NCBI GenBank assembly: GCA_947069175.1
Contig: CAMTDV010000017.1
Location: forward strand, 54,771,137-54,835,136
Reading direction: 5' to 3'
From: Scalesia atractyloides
Taxonomy: Eukaryota > Streptophyta > Magnoliopsida > Asterales > Asteraceae
Length of the DNA: 64,000 nucleotides
This document shows positions 22,606-33,263 of the stretch, one piece after another. Under the pieces are notes generated by a model that worked only from the letters and a program-made list of their open reading frames with translations, was not told the origin of the DNA and did no database searches. The first letter of the stretch is position 1. The number at the start of each line of letters is the position of its first letter. The translations under genes were made by a program, and so were the position numbers.

Positions 22606-23690
22606 GTCCGAGGAAAAGGAAAAGGCCCAATGAGAGGAGGATCATCCGTAAATATATCCCCTCATCTTCACAGCTCAGATCCCTATCAAGATTCGGGAAA
22701 TTCCTACTCATCCCAACCAGTGAGACATTCTATCTCGCATAACTCATCACCCACACATTCTCGTCACTCATACCATTCGCATCATTCTCATCATTCCCAT
22801 CACTCACATTCCCATTCAATTCATGGGTCATTTGACCCAAATCAGTACATTAACACACCTGCAGCTGCCCAAAACCAGTTGGACCAACCAAATGAGCCAG
22901 ATGAAGACTCAAATCTTGAAATGCCGTCGTCGGGGTCACATATGCACCCCATAGAGATTTCTAGTGGTTCTACATCTTATGCAGGATCACCTTATCAAGG
23001 TCCTAATGAATGGGACCAATATTGGAACCAATTTACATTCGCTAACACACCTTCCTACCATTCTCCTATACAATATCCGTTGTTTCCACAAGGAGATGTG
23101 CAAATGGAACCAGTGGAACAACCACAACCACCTCCAGAACCACCAAGGAGAAAACATGGAGCACACATCTCTGTGCACGCGGGACAACGGTCGGGCTCGC
23201 TACCACCATTGCCCCAAACATACCACACTATTCTCGAGGACCCACAAATGGGTGGAACCTCGAATATTGTACCCGTGGTTGAACCGACACCACAAAGTTT
23301 TGTTCAACCACCACCGCCATCGGGTTTTTATAACCCAATTCCTACGTATCTAGATACGTCTAGGTACAATCCTTTAAACCCATCTACGCCGATGGAATAC
23401 GAATACCAACCCCACCATCGTACGACCCATATATGCAAGAAGTCGTACATTATGATTTATACCCATCTCCTTTCCCTCTTGCATACCCAACTACGATATA
23501 TCCAAGTTATGGGTACCAGTATCCTGCTGTTCCACAGCAACAACCACCGCCACCGTCATAATTACAAGCCATTAATCAGGCCTTGGAAAAAGCAAAGCAA
23601 ATTCAGCGTCAGGCTGAAAAGATTGAGAGGAAGACAAACAAGTTATTCAAGAAACTCTCCACGCTAGTTAGGGGAAAGAATGACGAGTAA
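22606..23690 (+). pseudogene. Extra ORF upstream of gag, element D (His-rich N-terminus, coiled-coil C-terminus)
   Basis: The product of this ORF type is unknown to me. Open from 22630 for most of its length. Features in order: a Ser/His tract (HSHHSHHSHH), the acidic segment EPDEDSNLEMPSSGS with HPIEISSGS, a proline-rich middle (QPQPPPEPPRRK), the conserved block GQRSGSLPPLP and DPQMGG, a Tyr/Pro-rich stretch, and in another frame a C-terminal basic coiled coil ending LVRGKNDE at TAA 23688-23690. A frameshift near 23410 and a TAA near 23557 break it. Element E has a homologous ORF (40350-41497). The low-complexity make-up suggests an RNA-binding or scaffold protein, but that is speculation. 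Confidence 0.7.
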
Positions 23691-24612
23691 AAGCTTTCTT
23701 TTATTTTATATTAAATTCCAAAAGTCCCTACGTGGACAAGTATTTTCTTTAGTCCCTGCGTGGACATGTTTTTCCTTTTAGTCCCTGTGTGGACACGTAT
23801 TTTATTTTATTTCAAAAGTCCCGTTTAAGGCAAGTATTGTAACCTTTTCACTCTTTAAATCTTTTGAATTATTCATGATATATGTATTAATAATTTTATC
23901 CTCTTCAAAGCAATCGCCTCGATTTTATTCGAACATTATCGATCCGCTATACATTTCAAAAAGATCTTCTTAATAGTTTTTTACTAGCCAATTGGCAAAG
24001 TCCATATTACTTGGCAATGATAAATGACGGTTAAGGATGACTAGCCCTTCTGTCCAGAGGTAGAGAACTATGTTCCACCCTCATAAGCTTTATGGTCAAA
24101 TGCGACCATGGCTATATATCTATATATATATATATATATCTTTACTGTCAAACCATTAAGACAATTATTTTGTGTTAACATTCAAGTAATGTTAATACTT
24201 CCGATAGTGTGACATGAGAAACCACACTAGTCATCTAGGTGATGGACTACGTCCGAGCCTCTTAGCCTATATGATCTGATTTGATCACGGCTAATATCAT
24301 CAAATGCGATGATCATTTTTATTAACATCCTTAGTGATGATTTACCTACGGGTTATATTTCTATTGTCAATATAGACATGACAGATGTGAACTTATGCCC
24401 AAGCCTCATCATAGTCTATGTGATCAAATGAGATCATGACTAAATCATCAGTGCGATGATTTTCTATTTTAAACATCCTATTTGATGTCAATTGATTTGT
24501 CTATGGGCCATATTATATCATTAATTATGACAAAGACAGTTGTGGTCTTATGACTTCCTGTCCAAAAATGGTAAACTATATCCAAGCCTCAAAGCCCCTT
24601 GATCAAATGAGA

Positions 24613-24617
24613 TCGCG

Positions 24618-24673
<56 letters not shown>
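24613..24673. repeat. (TA)n microsatellite
   Basis: About 30 TA dinucleotides form one uninterrupted run, directly joined to the MITE on its right. Confidence 0.95.
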
Positions 24674-24676
<3 letters not shown>

Positions 24677-24893
24677 GATGGATCATGAGAAAACTAGTTT
24701 AAATGAGAAAACCAAATATATAGTGCACATGTGCAGTACAAGTTTTTTTTTTTGAAAAAAAGTTTTTTTTTATACATAAAATCCAGCGATTTTTATAAAA
24801 AAAATTGTAAAAAAAAATTGTATGTTTTTTATGCTTTTTGAGTTAGTTTTCTAGTTTTCTCATTTATATATAGTTTTCTCATGATCCTCTCCC
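24674..24893. mobile_element. MITE-like element with terminal inverted repeats
   Basis: The left end reads GGGGATGGATCATGAG and the inverted right end GGGAGAGGATCATGAG. Both continue AAAACTA, giving roughly 40 bp of imperfect inverted repeats with a second shared block AAATGAGAAAAC. It is flanked by TATATA runs on both sides, so target duplication cannot be told from microsatellite. The 220-bp AT-rich centre has no ORF. Element E lacks it at the matching place. Confidence 0.75.
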
Positions 24894-25366
24894 TATATAT
24901 ATATATATACACACACTTTAATATCCTTCGTGACAAGCCAACATTCTATATCTTAATATCCTTCGTGACAGGCCAATGTGTCATATTTTAATGTCCTTTG
25001 AGACGAACCCATAAGCTATCTATTATTGTCAACTGCGACAATGACAGTCGTGACTTTATGATCCATTGTCCGATAAATAATGGACTACGTCCAAACTTTA
25101 AAGCCTAGATGGTCCTTCGAGACCGTGGTTAAGTATATTTGATTAGTATGAATTGAACATTCATCTGAAATGTAAAATTTTGGCAGTTGTAATGTTATGC
25201 ACACTGATCCAAAAAGGGCGGAGGATTTATATATCGAAACCTTATAGCCTATATGGTTTAATGATACCATGGCTAACGCATTTTAGGTCATCAAAATTCG
25301 ATGACAAACTATTATATTGCAACTAAGAAATTAATTATTCTGGTGTTTAGTACCAAGCATACAAAT

Positions 25367-26380
25367 ATGGCAAATTCTAATGAAGCTAACAGCGGACGTA
25401 ACAATAATGATAATGCGAATATTAACCGCAATGGCGAGGGAGCTAATCTCCAAGCCATGATTGCCACTGAAATCGGCAAGGCTATGAATGCTTTCATGGC
25501 TAATTATAAGGAATCAAGTGCTACTCGTTCTAAGTCTCATTCGATCCCACATTCATCAGCCCGAAAGGAAAGCTCGTAGTACTCGTATTACTCTTTGATT
25601 GCGAAGAGTGAGCTGAAGCAGGACTAAAAGGAAAAGTCCGGTTCTTCAAGAGATGGTTGTACTTATAAGTACTTCATATCTTGCAAGCCCCGAGATTTCA
25701 CGGGGGAAAGGGGGCTATTGATGCCATTATGTGGCTGGATGAAATGGAGATTGTGGTAGATATCAGTTGTTGTGCTGATAAAGATGTTGTGAAGTTTGTT
25801 TCACAATCCTTCAAGGGTGATGCCTTATCTTGGTGGAAGGCAATGATACAGTCAACGTGGAAGATTTATGAATGGTCTAGCACCTGAATCAAGGGTATGG
25901 TGAAGGCTTCAAAGCCTACCACATATAGGTCTGCTATAGATCTATCCCTTTCCCTCACCATGGATGCGATTAGGCAAAGTTCGGTTAAGACCGAGACTAA
26001 TGGGAAAAGGAAACAGGAGGATGATAACTCCCAGAGGTCAAAGAAAGGGAAGTTTGGGTTTAAGAGGAACCAAAAAAGGTCTGATGAGAGACCTGTGTGT
26101 AAGACCTGCAACAGACGACATTGGGGGCAGTGTCGTCCAGATCAGCAAGAAAAACCCTGTGGCATATGCAAAAGATCGGGGCATAGGTTTTTGAAGTGTA
26201 AACACTTAAAGAATGCCGTTTGTTACGGTTGTGGTGAGAAGGGCCACATTAAGACCAACTGCCCCAAAGCTGCCAAGGAGGGAAGTATAAAAGCCCGGAT
26301 AGGCAAAAGGGGGAAACGCCCGAGCCTTCCCGATGAATGCAACGGAGGCAGTGAATGACACAAATGTCATAACGGGTACA
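25367..26380 (+). pseudogene. gag of element D (5' part of gag-pol)
   Basis: The ATG at 25367 (MANSNEANSGRNNN) corresponds to that of E at 42577. The capsid part has FHGGKGAIDAIMWLDEME and KGDALSWWKAM, the typical WW pair of the retrotransposon-gag domain. The C-terminal part (25897-26358) carries three zinc knuckles: CKTCNRRHWGQC, CGICKRSGHRFLKC and CYGCGEKGHIKTNC. A deletion joins the capsid region early to the SAIDLSLSLT segment, and there are at least two frameshifts. The reading is cut at 26380 by an antisense LTR and resumes at 30061 with protease. Confidence 0.85.
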
Positions 26381-29300
26381 TGTAACACCCCAAAAACGTC
26401 ACAGCAGAAATACAAATGTAATGGTGACGAAAGTTGGTGCCCATAAATATCTTGGTGGACGATGCTTCATTGATTTTGGACGTTCAACTTAATTAAAAGA
26501 TAGTTTTAAAGTTTAGCGATTTAAACACACCAACAAAGATAACATAGTTAAGTTGTCTTTATCCTTATGGATCTTAATACAAACACGGTCCCAAAACAGT
26601 TTTAAAAGTTGTCCAAATCATTATTAAACATAACATGCATCAACAACCACAAGATACGCCAAAATCCCGAAGCCGAACTCAAGCACCTAAAGAACACGAT
26701 AAAATCAAGTGTCAACACAAAGGAGGGTGAGTTCATATATATTCCAAATTATAAATAATTTGATCCAAGGAAAAACTTTCGTATTGTGTGTTTATTAATA
26801 AAACATCCATATAATCTTAAGAAAGTTAATTTAAATTTTCCTTAATAAAATGCCGAGGGTCAGTCATCGCAAGCATCTTTCCTTTATGAAAAATTACGAT
26901 ATCCTGACGTCTTCCCAAGGTTTATGCTTATCAAATTTCTAGCTTCAAATGTTCAAATTCGTAAGTTTGCAAGACGTTACGAGCTATATGTTAACAATGA
27001 AGGTATAATCAAGCTAGACTCACTACAGAATATCAATTCGGTCACGACGGAGTGGTCAACCCGATAGATCTATCAACAATTCCACGCATAATATTAATGA
27101 TAAAACAACAAAACTTGCGCAAGAGCCTGCAATGGGTCTCTTATAATGCCTGCCTCATGTACAATACATATATCCTACTAAAATGAGTTGTACGAATTAC
27201 CTGTAAATCCCCACCGAAATGTAAGCCAATACGGCTACTTACACTTCTTGAGATCACGCAAATTCGTCCATATTTAGATTTAAGTATTTTTAAATCTACA
27301 CGGTCGTTTTATCCCCAAAACACCGTAATAATCCCCGTTTCTTCCCCGAAACGCATATATCATCATTCCAAAATCCGTTTCATCCCGAAACATCTTTATA
27401 TCAAAACTATTCCACAAAAATATATTCATAGTTTAATCAAAGGCATATTTTATACAAAAGCGTATACTTATCCTTTTAAGGTGTGTTCTCCCCCTAACAG
27501 TTTATAAAACAGTAAAAAGAGGGGTTTAGTGACACTCCACTTTGGGTGCGTATTTATATTAGCGCAATGCCACAAATTGATTCTACACATCCTAATATAC
27601 GTAGGAATGATTTAACAATTAATATTCCACAAAAATTCCTAAGTTTCTCCAATACTTAGAATTTTCACATAACTTTGAGATTTTCTCGAAAAGCCTTTAT
27701 TTTTATTATGTAGGCGTATTCATATATGTGTTCATATATATATATATATTTAAGATTTTGCAACTTGAACGATTTTAGTGGTGACCCTTGTTAAGCTATA
27801 TCCGTTATCACACCCGTTTATAAGCAATATATCTACGATTTGCACGTTGTAATATATGTACATAAACGTGAACATATTTTTAATTATCGTAATACACGTA
27901 TTTTGTTAACTTATATATTTTATCATTTTAAAGCATTTATACATGAATAACTCATCAAGTTACTCGACAAGCAAGTTACACACTTAATGCGATAATTACC
28001 GATATTACAGTTTTAAACAGACAAGTGTACATGCATAGTCTAAATCCCTACTATCATGTCTTCACTTAACATATTACATAGCATATTCTAATAATCACAT
28101 ACCATATCATATTACATAAAGTTCATTCTTGAACAATCTATTTTCATGTACATTGAAATATGTGTATTTAGCGTTTTCGGTAACGTTTTCGGGAGTCGGA
28201 AGTCATGTATGACTAGCCAAACACCATCAGTTTACTTACGGATCTAAAACAGTTTTATAAAAATCTCTTTGATTTTTACCGTTTTAACGCATAGTCTTGT
28301 ATCGAACTATACTCTAAGCATCCTAAATCGTAACGACTTGATATTTTAACATAATACATGTTATTTACGGAGTAAAATGATGCTTTATTTAGATTAGTGC
28401 GGATTTCATGTAAATCATATAAATCATGCAAATTTTACATAATTTACCACTTTTTAAGCTACATGTACAACATGTAAAGCTACCAAACCTATGACAAAGT
28501 TTCATGCCATTATAACACGCCAAATATTATTATATTTAGTGTTTATAATCTGATTTATTACTTTTGTCACACCATAACATATCATCATCTCATGATCATT
28601 TAATCACCATGCATGCTTATCTACAAGCATCTAATCCATGGTCATCATAACATCTTCATCTTACATGAACTTAAATGCATCCAAACATATATTTAATTCA
28701 TGTTCATATAATCCAAAACATATTCATCACATCATCATCTAATCATGTTTACATAAATGCAAGATATACTTCTATTTATGAACATATGAAAAAAACCCAC
28801 ATGCATGTGTTCATATACAAACATACACGACACACACCCACATGTGCACATATACATCCAAAAACTCACTTTTCATAGTCATCTTTAATAATAGAAACCT
28901 TTATAATCAACTTTTGATCATGCATGCATCAAATTTCTCATGAATAACATCAACATCAATCAACAAATCATCAAAACACAATCTTAGTCTCATGTACTTC
29001 CACATTTTCGGCCATCTCATCACACTCACAAGTTTTCATTTTAATTTTGTGTAAAAACCCATTTATTTTAATTTCAAATTTATGAAATATTCCAAGAATT
29101 AAGAGAAGCCTTCCAACATCATGAACATCACCAAGAATCGAGAGTATGTTTTAAGAAAAAAATAATTTATACCTTCAAGATTTAAGTGGGTTTTGACAAG
29201 ATTTTGATGTTATGGAGCTTGTTTCCTCTTGGAATCACTTTGAAATCCTTCTTGGATCTTCAAAAAACTTGAAAAAACCTTGGATTGAGCTTGGTTCTTA

Positions 29301-30060
29301 CAAGAACATTCAAAATTTTTGAAAATGGGGTTGTGGGGGTAATGTTCGGCCGATTGTAAGTGTGGGGGGAGATGAAAATGGGTTTTGATTTGTATTGGTT
29401 ATGTTTAGTGTGTATGAGAAGGTTTAATCACTATCTCAAGTTCCCATAACCAACACTTGTCACAAGGTAGAGAGATGGCTCCTCTAGCCGCCACCTACCC
29501 TTCTCTCTCACATAAATACACGCATACATGCATATATGTATAGTTTTTATAGTTTAAACTGGTATTTTACTGATCATCGGGTATTTTAAATCGCGTTTTA
29601 ATCTCGTTTTAAGGCGTTTTAAATTGTTTTTATCACTCTATAAAAATAGACACGCCATAATATTGATAAACAATATTTATTTGTCTAGACTGGCTGCGTT
29701 ATGTGTATTTTGCAGTATACGCTGTATTGCTCAGTACGCGCTTAAATTTGCAAATAGGGATCTAAAGCGTTTTAATTAATTTTTCCACACGAATATGATT
29801 AAAAATAGAATTTTAATCATAACGGAATATTTTTAGGATTTTAACATTAATCAGGCGGTCACCAAAGTTCGTTTCGCATTTTATTCGTTACGTGATAAGC
29901 GTTTATCTAAATATTGCCAACATAATATTTAACAAAGTTTGGATTTACCAACACATCAAATACCACTAAATGACACCAAAATCAATAAATTACTGCCTTT
30001 ATCTATTCATAACACGCGTCACATTAGTATAGTACAGGCTCGAAATAGCTGGGTGTCAAA
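26381..30060 (-). repeat. Long antisense LTR with no coding content, probably a solo LTR
   Basis: It starts TGTAACACCCCAAAAACG on the + strand and ends GGGTGTCAAA. Read on the minus strand this is TTTGACACCC...GGGGTGTTACA, a Gypsy LTR outline with one substitution in the first TG. Flanks GTACA (26376-26380) and GTACG (30061-30065) look like a one-mismatch target duplication, and removing the insert re-joins gag (NDTNVITGT) to protease (TFLINNIFARVL). No gag or pol is seen inside, so I read it as a 3.7-kb solo LTR; an internally deleted element cannot be excluded. Confidence 0.65.
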
Positions 30061-30490
30061 GTACGTTCCTCATTAATAACATCTTCGCTAGAGTTCTTTT
30101 TTATTCTGGTGCTTAAAGTCTTTTGTAGACCATAAGTTAAGTGAACTACTAAACCTACCCATAAGAACTTTCGATATAGATTATGAAGTAGAATTAGCAG
30201 ATGGAACCTTAGAAACCGCAACTTCTATTCTTGATGGATATTCTATATTCATCAAGAATCATTCAGTTCCTATATCTCTTTTGCCAATGAAATTGGCGGG
30301 GTTCGATGTAGTCTTAGGCATGGATTTGTTATCTTGTAACCAAGGCCGCATTGCTTGCGATAAGAAACTCATCGAAATTAAAACCCCTTCAGGTGAAATG
30401 CTCACCATCCATGGAGATTTACATTATGGATTGCCTAAGAAGGTGTCCCTACTCAAGGCATCCATATGTCTGAAGAGCGGATGTGTCATT
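30061..30490 (+). pseudogene. Aspartic protease domain, element D
   Basis: This region continues gag-pol after the inserted LTR. The active-site motif reads LFYSGA where the family has D-S-G-A: the catalytic Asp codon is replaced by TAT, and a frameshift follows at once. Downstream it is well preserved (DYEVELADGT, VPISLLPMKLAGFDVVLGMDLL, EIKTPSGEMLTIHGD). It could not cleave the polyprotein. Confidence 0.82.
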
Positions 30491-31430
30491 TACATGGCAC
30501 AAGTTACCATGGACGAGCCAAGGCCCAAGATTGAAGACATCCCAGTCATCTCCGAATATCCCGATGTATTGCCCGAAGAACTACCCGGTCTACCTCTAGA
30601 AAGGCAAGGGCTTCATATTGATTAGCGCCGACAGAAATGAAAGAATTAAAGACCCAGCTTGAAGAACTTTTGGAAAAAGGATTTATTCAGCCTAGCTCAT
30701 CACCCAGGGGAGCTCCTATCTTGTTCGTCAAGAAAAAGGACGGGTCAATGCGAATGTGCATTGACTATCGCGAACTAAACAAGATAACGATCAAGAACCG
30801 TTATCCTTTGCCCAGGATCGATGACTTATTCGATCAACTTCAAGGGGCTAGCTACTTTTCAAAGATCGATTTGAGATCAAGATATCATCAACTAAAAGTT
30901 AAGTGAAGATGTTCCAAAGATTGCTTTCAGGACCAGATATGGCCACTATGAGTTTCTAGTGATGCCCTTTGGGCTCACTAATGCACCAGCAGCATTCATG
31001 GATCTCATGAATATGGTCTGCAAACCGTATTTAGATAAGTTTGTCATTGTATTTTAGATGACATACTTATTTATTCTCGTAATCAAGCTGATCACGAGAA
31101 ACATCTTTGGTGTATCCTAGAGTTTCTAAAGCAGGAGAAGCTTTATGCTAAATTCTCCAAGTGCGAATTCTGGCTTAGAAAAGTCTAATTACTTGGACAC
31201 GTGGTTAGTGAGCATGGTATCCAGGTGGATCCCACTAAGATTGAAGCCATTATAAACTGGGAAGCACCCAAGACCCCCTCTGAAATTCTTAGTTTCTTTG
31301 GACCGGTCGGTTATTGTAGAAGATTCATTGAGAACTTCTCAAGAATAGCCACTCCTCTGACTACTCTGATTCGCAAGAACGTCAACTTTGACTGGGTCCC
31401 AATTAGCAAGAATCTTTTGAGATTCTAAAG
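30491..31430 (+). pseudogene. Reverse transcriptase, element D
   Basis: Chromovirus RT motifs in order: EEYPDVLPEELPGLP-like linker, PSSSPRGAPILFVKKKDGSM, MCIDYRELNKITIKNRYPLP, YFSKIDLRSRYHQLKV, then after a frameshift VMPFGLTNAPAAF. The catalytic box survives as residues LDDILIYS, but one base is missing just before it (FVIVF then stop). The thumb (LGHVVSEHGIQVDPTKIEAI, GYCRRFIENFSRIA) is open. A G-to-R change (DLRSR for DLRSG) is also seen. Confidence 0.87.
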
Positions 31431-31960
31431 AATAAGTGAGCAATACTCCTATGCTAACTCTACCTGAGGGTATTGAAGATTTTGTCGTATATTGGGATGC
31501 CTCGCACACCGGCATGGTCTGTGCGCTGACGTAGAAAGGCAAAGTGATTGCTAATGCATCACGGCAATTAAAGGTTCGCGAAAGGAATTACACCACCCAT
31601 GACTTGGAATTGGGTGCCGTTGTGTTTGCACTGAAATTATGGAGACATTACTTATATGGCACAAAGTGTATTAAATACACTGTCCATAAAAGTCTCCAGC
31701 ATCTATTCAATCAAAAGGATTTGAACATGCGACAACGCCGCTGGATGGAAACTCGCTATCATCCCGGCAAAGCAAATGTGGTTGCAGATGCCATAAGTCG
31801 TAAGGAAAGGATTAAGCCGATAAGGATTAATGAAAAGAGTATCGAACTCAAGAATAGCTTAAAGAAGCTGTTAGATGCGCAAGAGCAAGCCCTGTTAGAG
31901 GCTAATATTCCTAGTGAAGGATTGGGTGGAATTATTGATTAGTTAACACTTGGAAAAGAT
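31431..31960 (+). pseudogene. RNase H domain, element D
   Basis: Motifs: VVYWDASHTGMVCALT (catalytic D, then an in-frame TAG), THDLELGAVVFALKLWRHYLYG (E) and the second D region around KYTVHKSLQHLFNQKDLN, where the family has TDHKSLQ, so D appears replaced by V. The end RYHPGKANVVADAISRKE is intact. Unlike A and B there is only one RNase H. Confidence 0.83.
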
Positions 31961-33221
31961 GTAATCCTTAGATTTAGTAATGAATCTGGGTTCCAATCTT
32001 AAGAGGACTTAGAGATTTAATCCTCCAGGAAGCGCATAATTCCAAATATTCAGTTCACCCTGGAAGTGATAAAATGAATCAAGATTTGAAAAAGAATTAT
32101 TGGTGGATGGGTATGAAGAAATCCATAGCCACCTACGTAGCTAAATGTCTGACGTGTTCACACTTGGAAATGGGAAATGGTAACTATGGATCTGATTACC
32201 AAGTTTTCTAAGACCAAACATGGTAATGACACGATTTGATTCATTGTTGATAGGTTTACAAAGTCCGCACACTTCTTGCCTATAAAGGAGACGTATAGCT
32301 CTGATAAGTTGGCTAAATTATATGCGGACGAGATTTTGTCCCTACATGGTGTGCCAGTATCTATTGTATCTGATAGGGATACTAGATACACTCTCATTTT
32401 GGAAAAGTTTCCAGCAATCACTAGGCACAAGATTGAACTTCAGTATGGCTTATCACCCTTAGACTGAGGAACAGAGTGAGCGTACTATCAAGACCTTGGA
32501 AGACATGCTTACAGCATGGGTTATTGATTTAGGTGGTAACTTGGATGACCACCTACCCCTAATTGAATTCTCCTACAATAACAGTTAACATACTAGCATC
32601 AAGGCCGCTCCATTTGAAGCCTTATATGGGAGAAAATGTCGAACACCCATTTTGTTGGGCCAAAGTTGGGGAATTCCAACTATCAGGACCTGAGATTTTC
32701 CTAGAAACCATGAAAAAGACTATAAAAATCCGTGATCGACTCAAAGCTGCCAGGGATAGGCAGAAGAGTTATGCTAACAAGAGGCGTAAACCTCTTAAGT
32801 TCCAAATAGGGGACAAGGTCATGCTAAAGGTAGCACCCTAGAAAGGAGTGATGCGCTTTGGAAAGAAGGGCAAGTTAAGCCCAAGATATATCAGACCACT
32901 TGAGATAATAGAATGTGTCGGGTCTGTGGCATATAAGCTTAAGCTACCTAAGGAGCTCAGTGGAATTCATGATGTGTTCCACATTTGTAATTTGAAGAAT
33001 TGTCTAGCCGATGAGTCGCTAGCAAGGTCACATCATGATGTGCAAATTGACGAAGACCTGAGGTTTATAAGATACCAATTTCGATTGAGGATCGATAGGT
33101 TAAGAAGCTTCGAAAGAAAAGGATACCTATTGTAAAGGTCAAATGGGATGCCCAGCGTGGCCTCGAGTATACATGGGAGGTCGAGTCCACTATGCAACAA
33201 AAGTACCCCCTATATATTTGA
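31961..33221 (+). pseudogene. Integrase with C-terminal chromodomain-like segment, element D
   Basis: The zinc-binding region (HPGSDKMNQDLKKNYWW ... CLTCS) is at 32035-32160, followed by a deletion. In the core, first D lies near MDLITKF, second D in VSDRDTRYT, and E in QSERTIKTLEDM; the central part around 32430 is scrambled and has stops. The C-terminal GPY-type block (RYIRPLEIIECVG, LPKELSGIHDVFHICNLK) is open. The final VKWDAQRGLEYTWEVES is the chromodomain-like tail that in chromoviruses directs integration to marked chromatin. It ends at TGA 33219-33221. Confidence 0.85.
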
Positions 33222-33249
33222 ATAAAAATCTCGAGGTCGAGATTTCTTT

Positions 33250-33263
33250 TAAGGGGGTGAGGA
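33250..33263 (+). other. Polypurine tract of element D
   Basis: TAAGGGGGTGAGGA lies directly before the 3' LTR, the expected plus-strand primer. Confidence 0.8.

Larger units (their letters stand above)
23691..25366. other. Spacer between the extra ORF and gag, element D
   Basis: Non-coding. It starts with three ~32-bp units around GTCCCTGCGTGGACA (about 23722-23830), which recur in E (41531-41620). Diverged units of the type ATATCCTTCGTGACARGCCAA and paired 'GATCA...GCGATCAT' phrases follow. It also holds TA microsatellites (24107-24140, 24613-24673) and a MITE. No supported gene was seen. Confidence 0.6.

Noticed and set aside
22987..23353. ORFs in other frames of the extra ORF of D
   Set aside because: Composition follows the His/Pro-rich main frame, which is the one conserved in element E.
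28675..28878. 67-codon His/Ile/Thr-rich ORF
   Set aside because: Low-complexity AT-rich LTR sequence (CATATA-type words); no homologue within the window.
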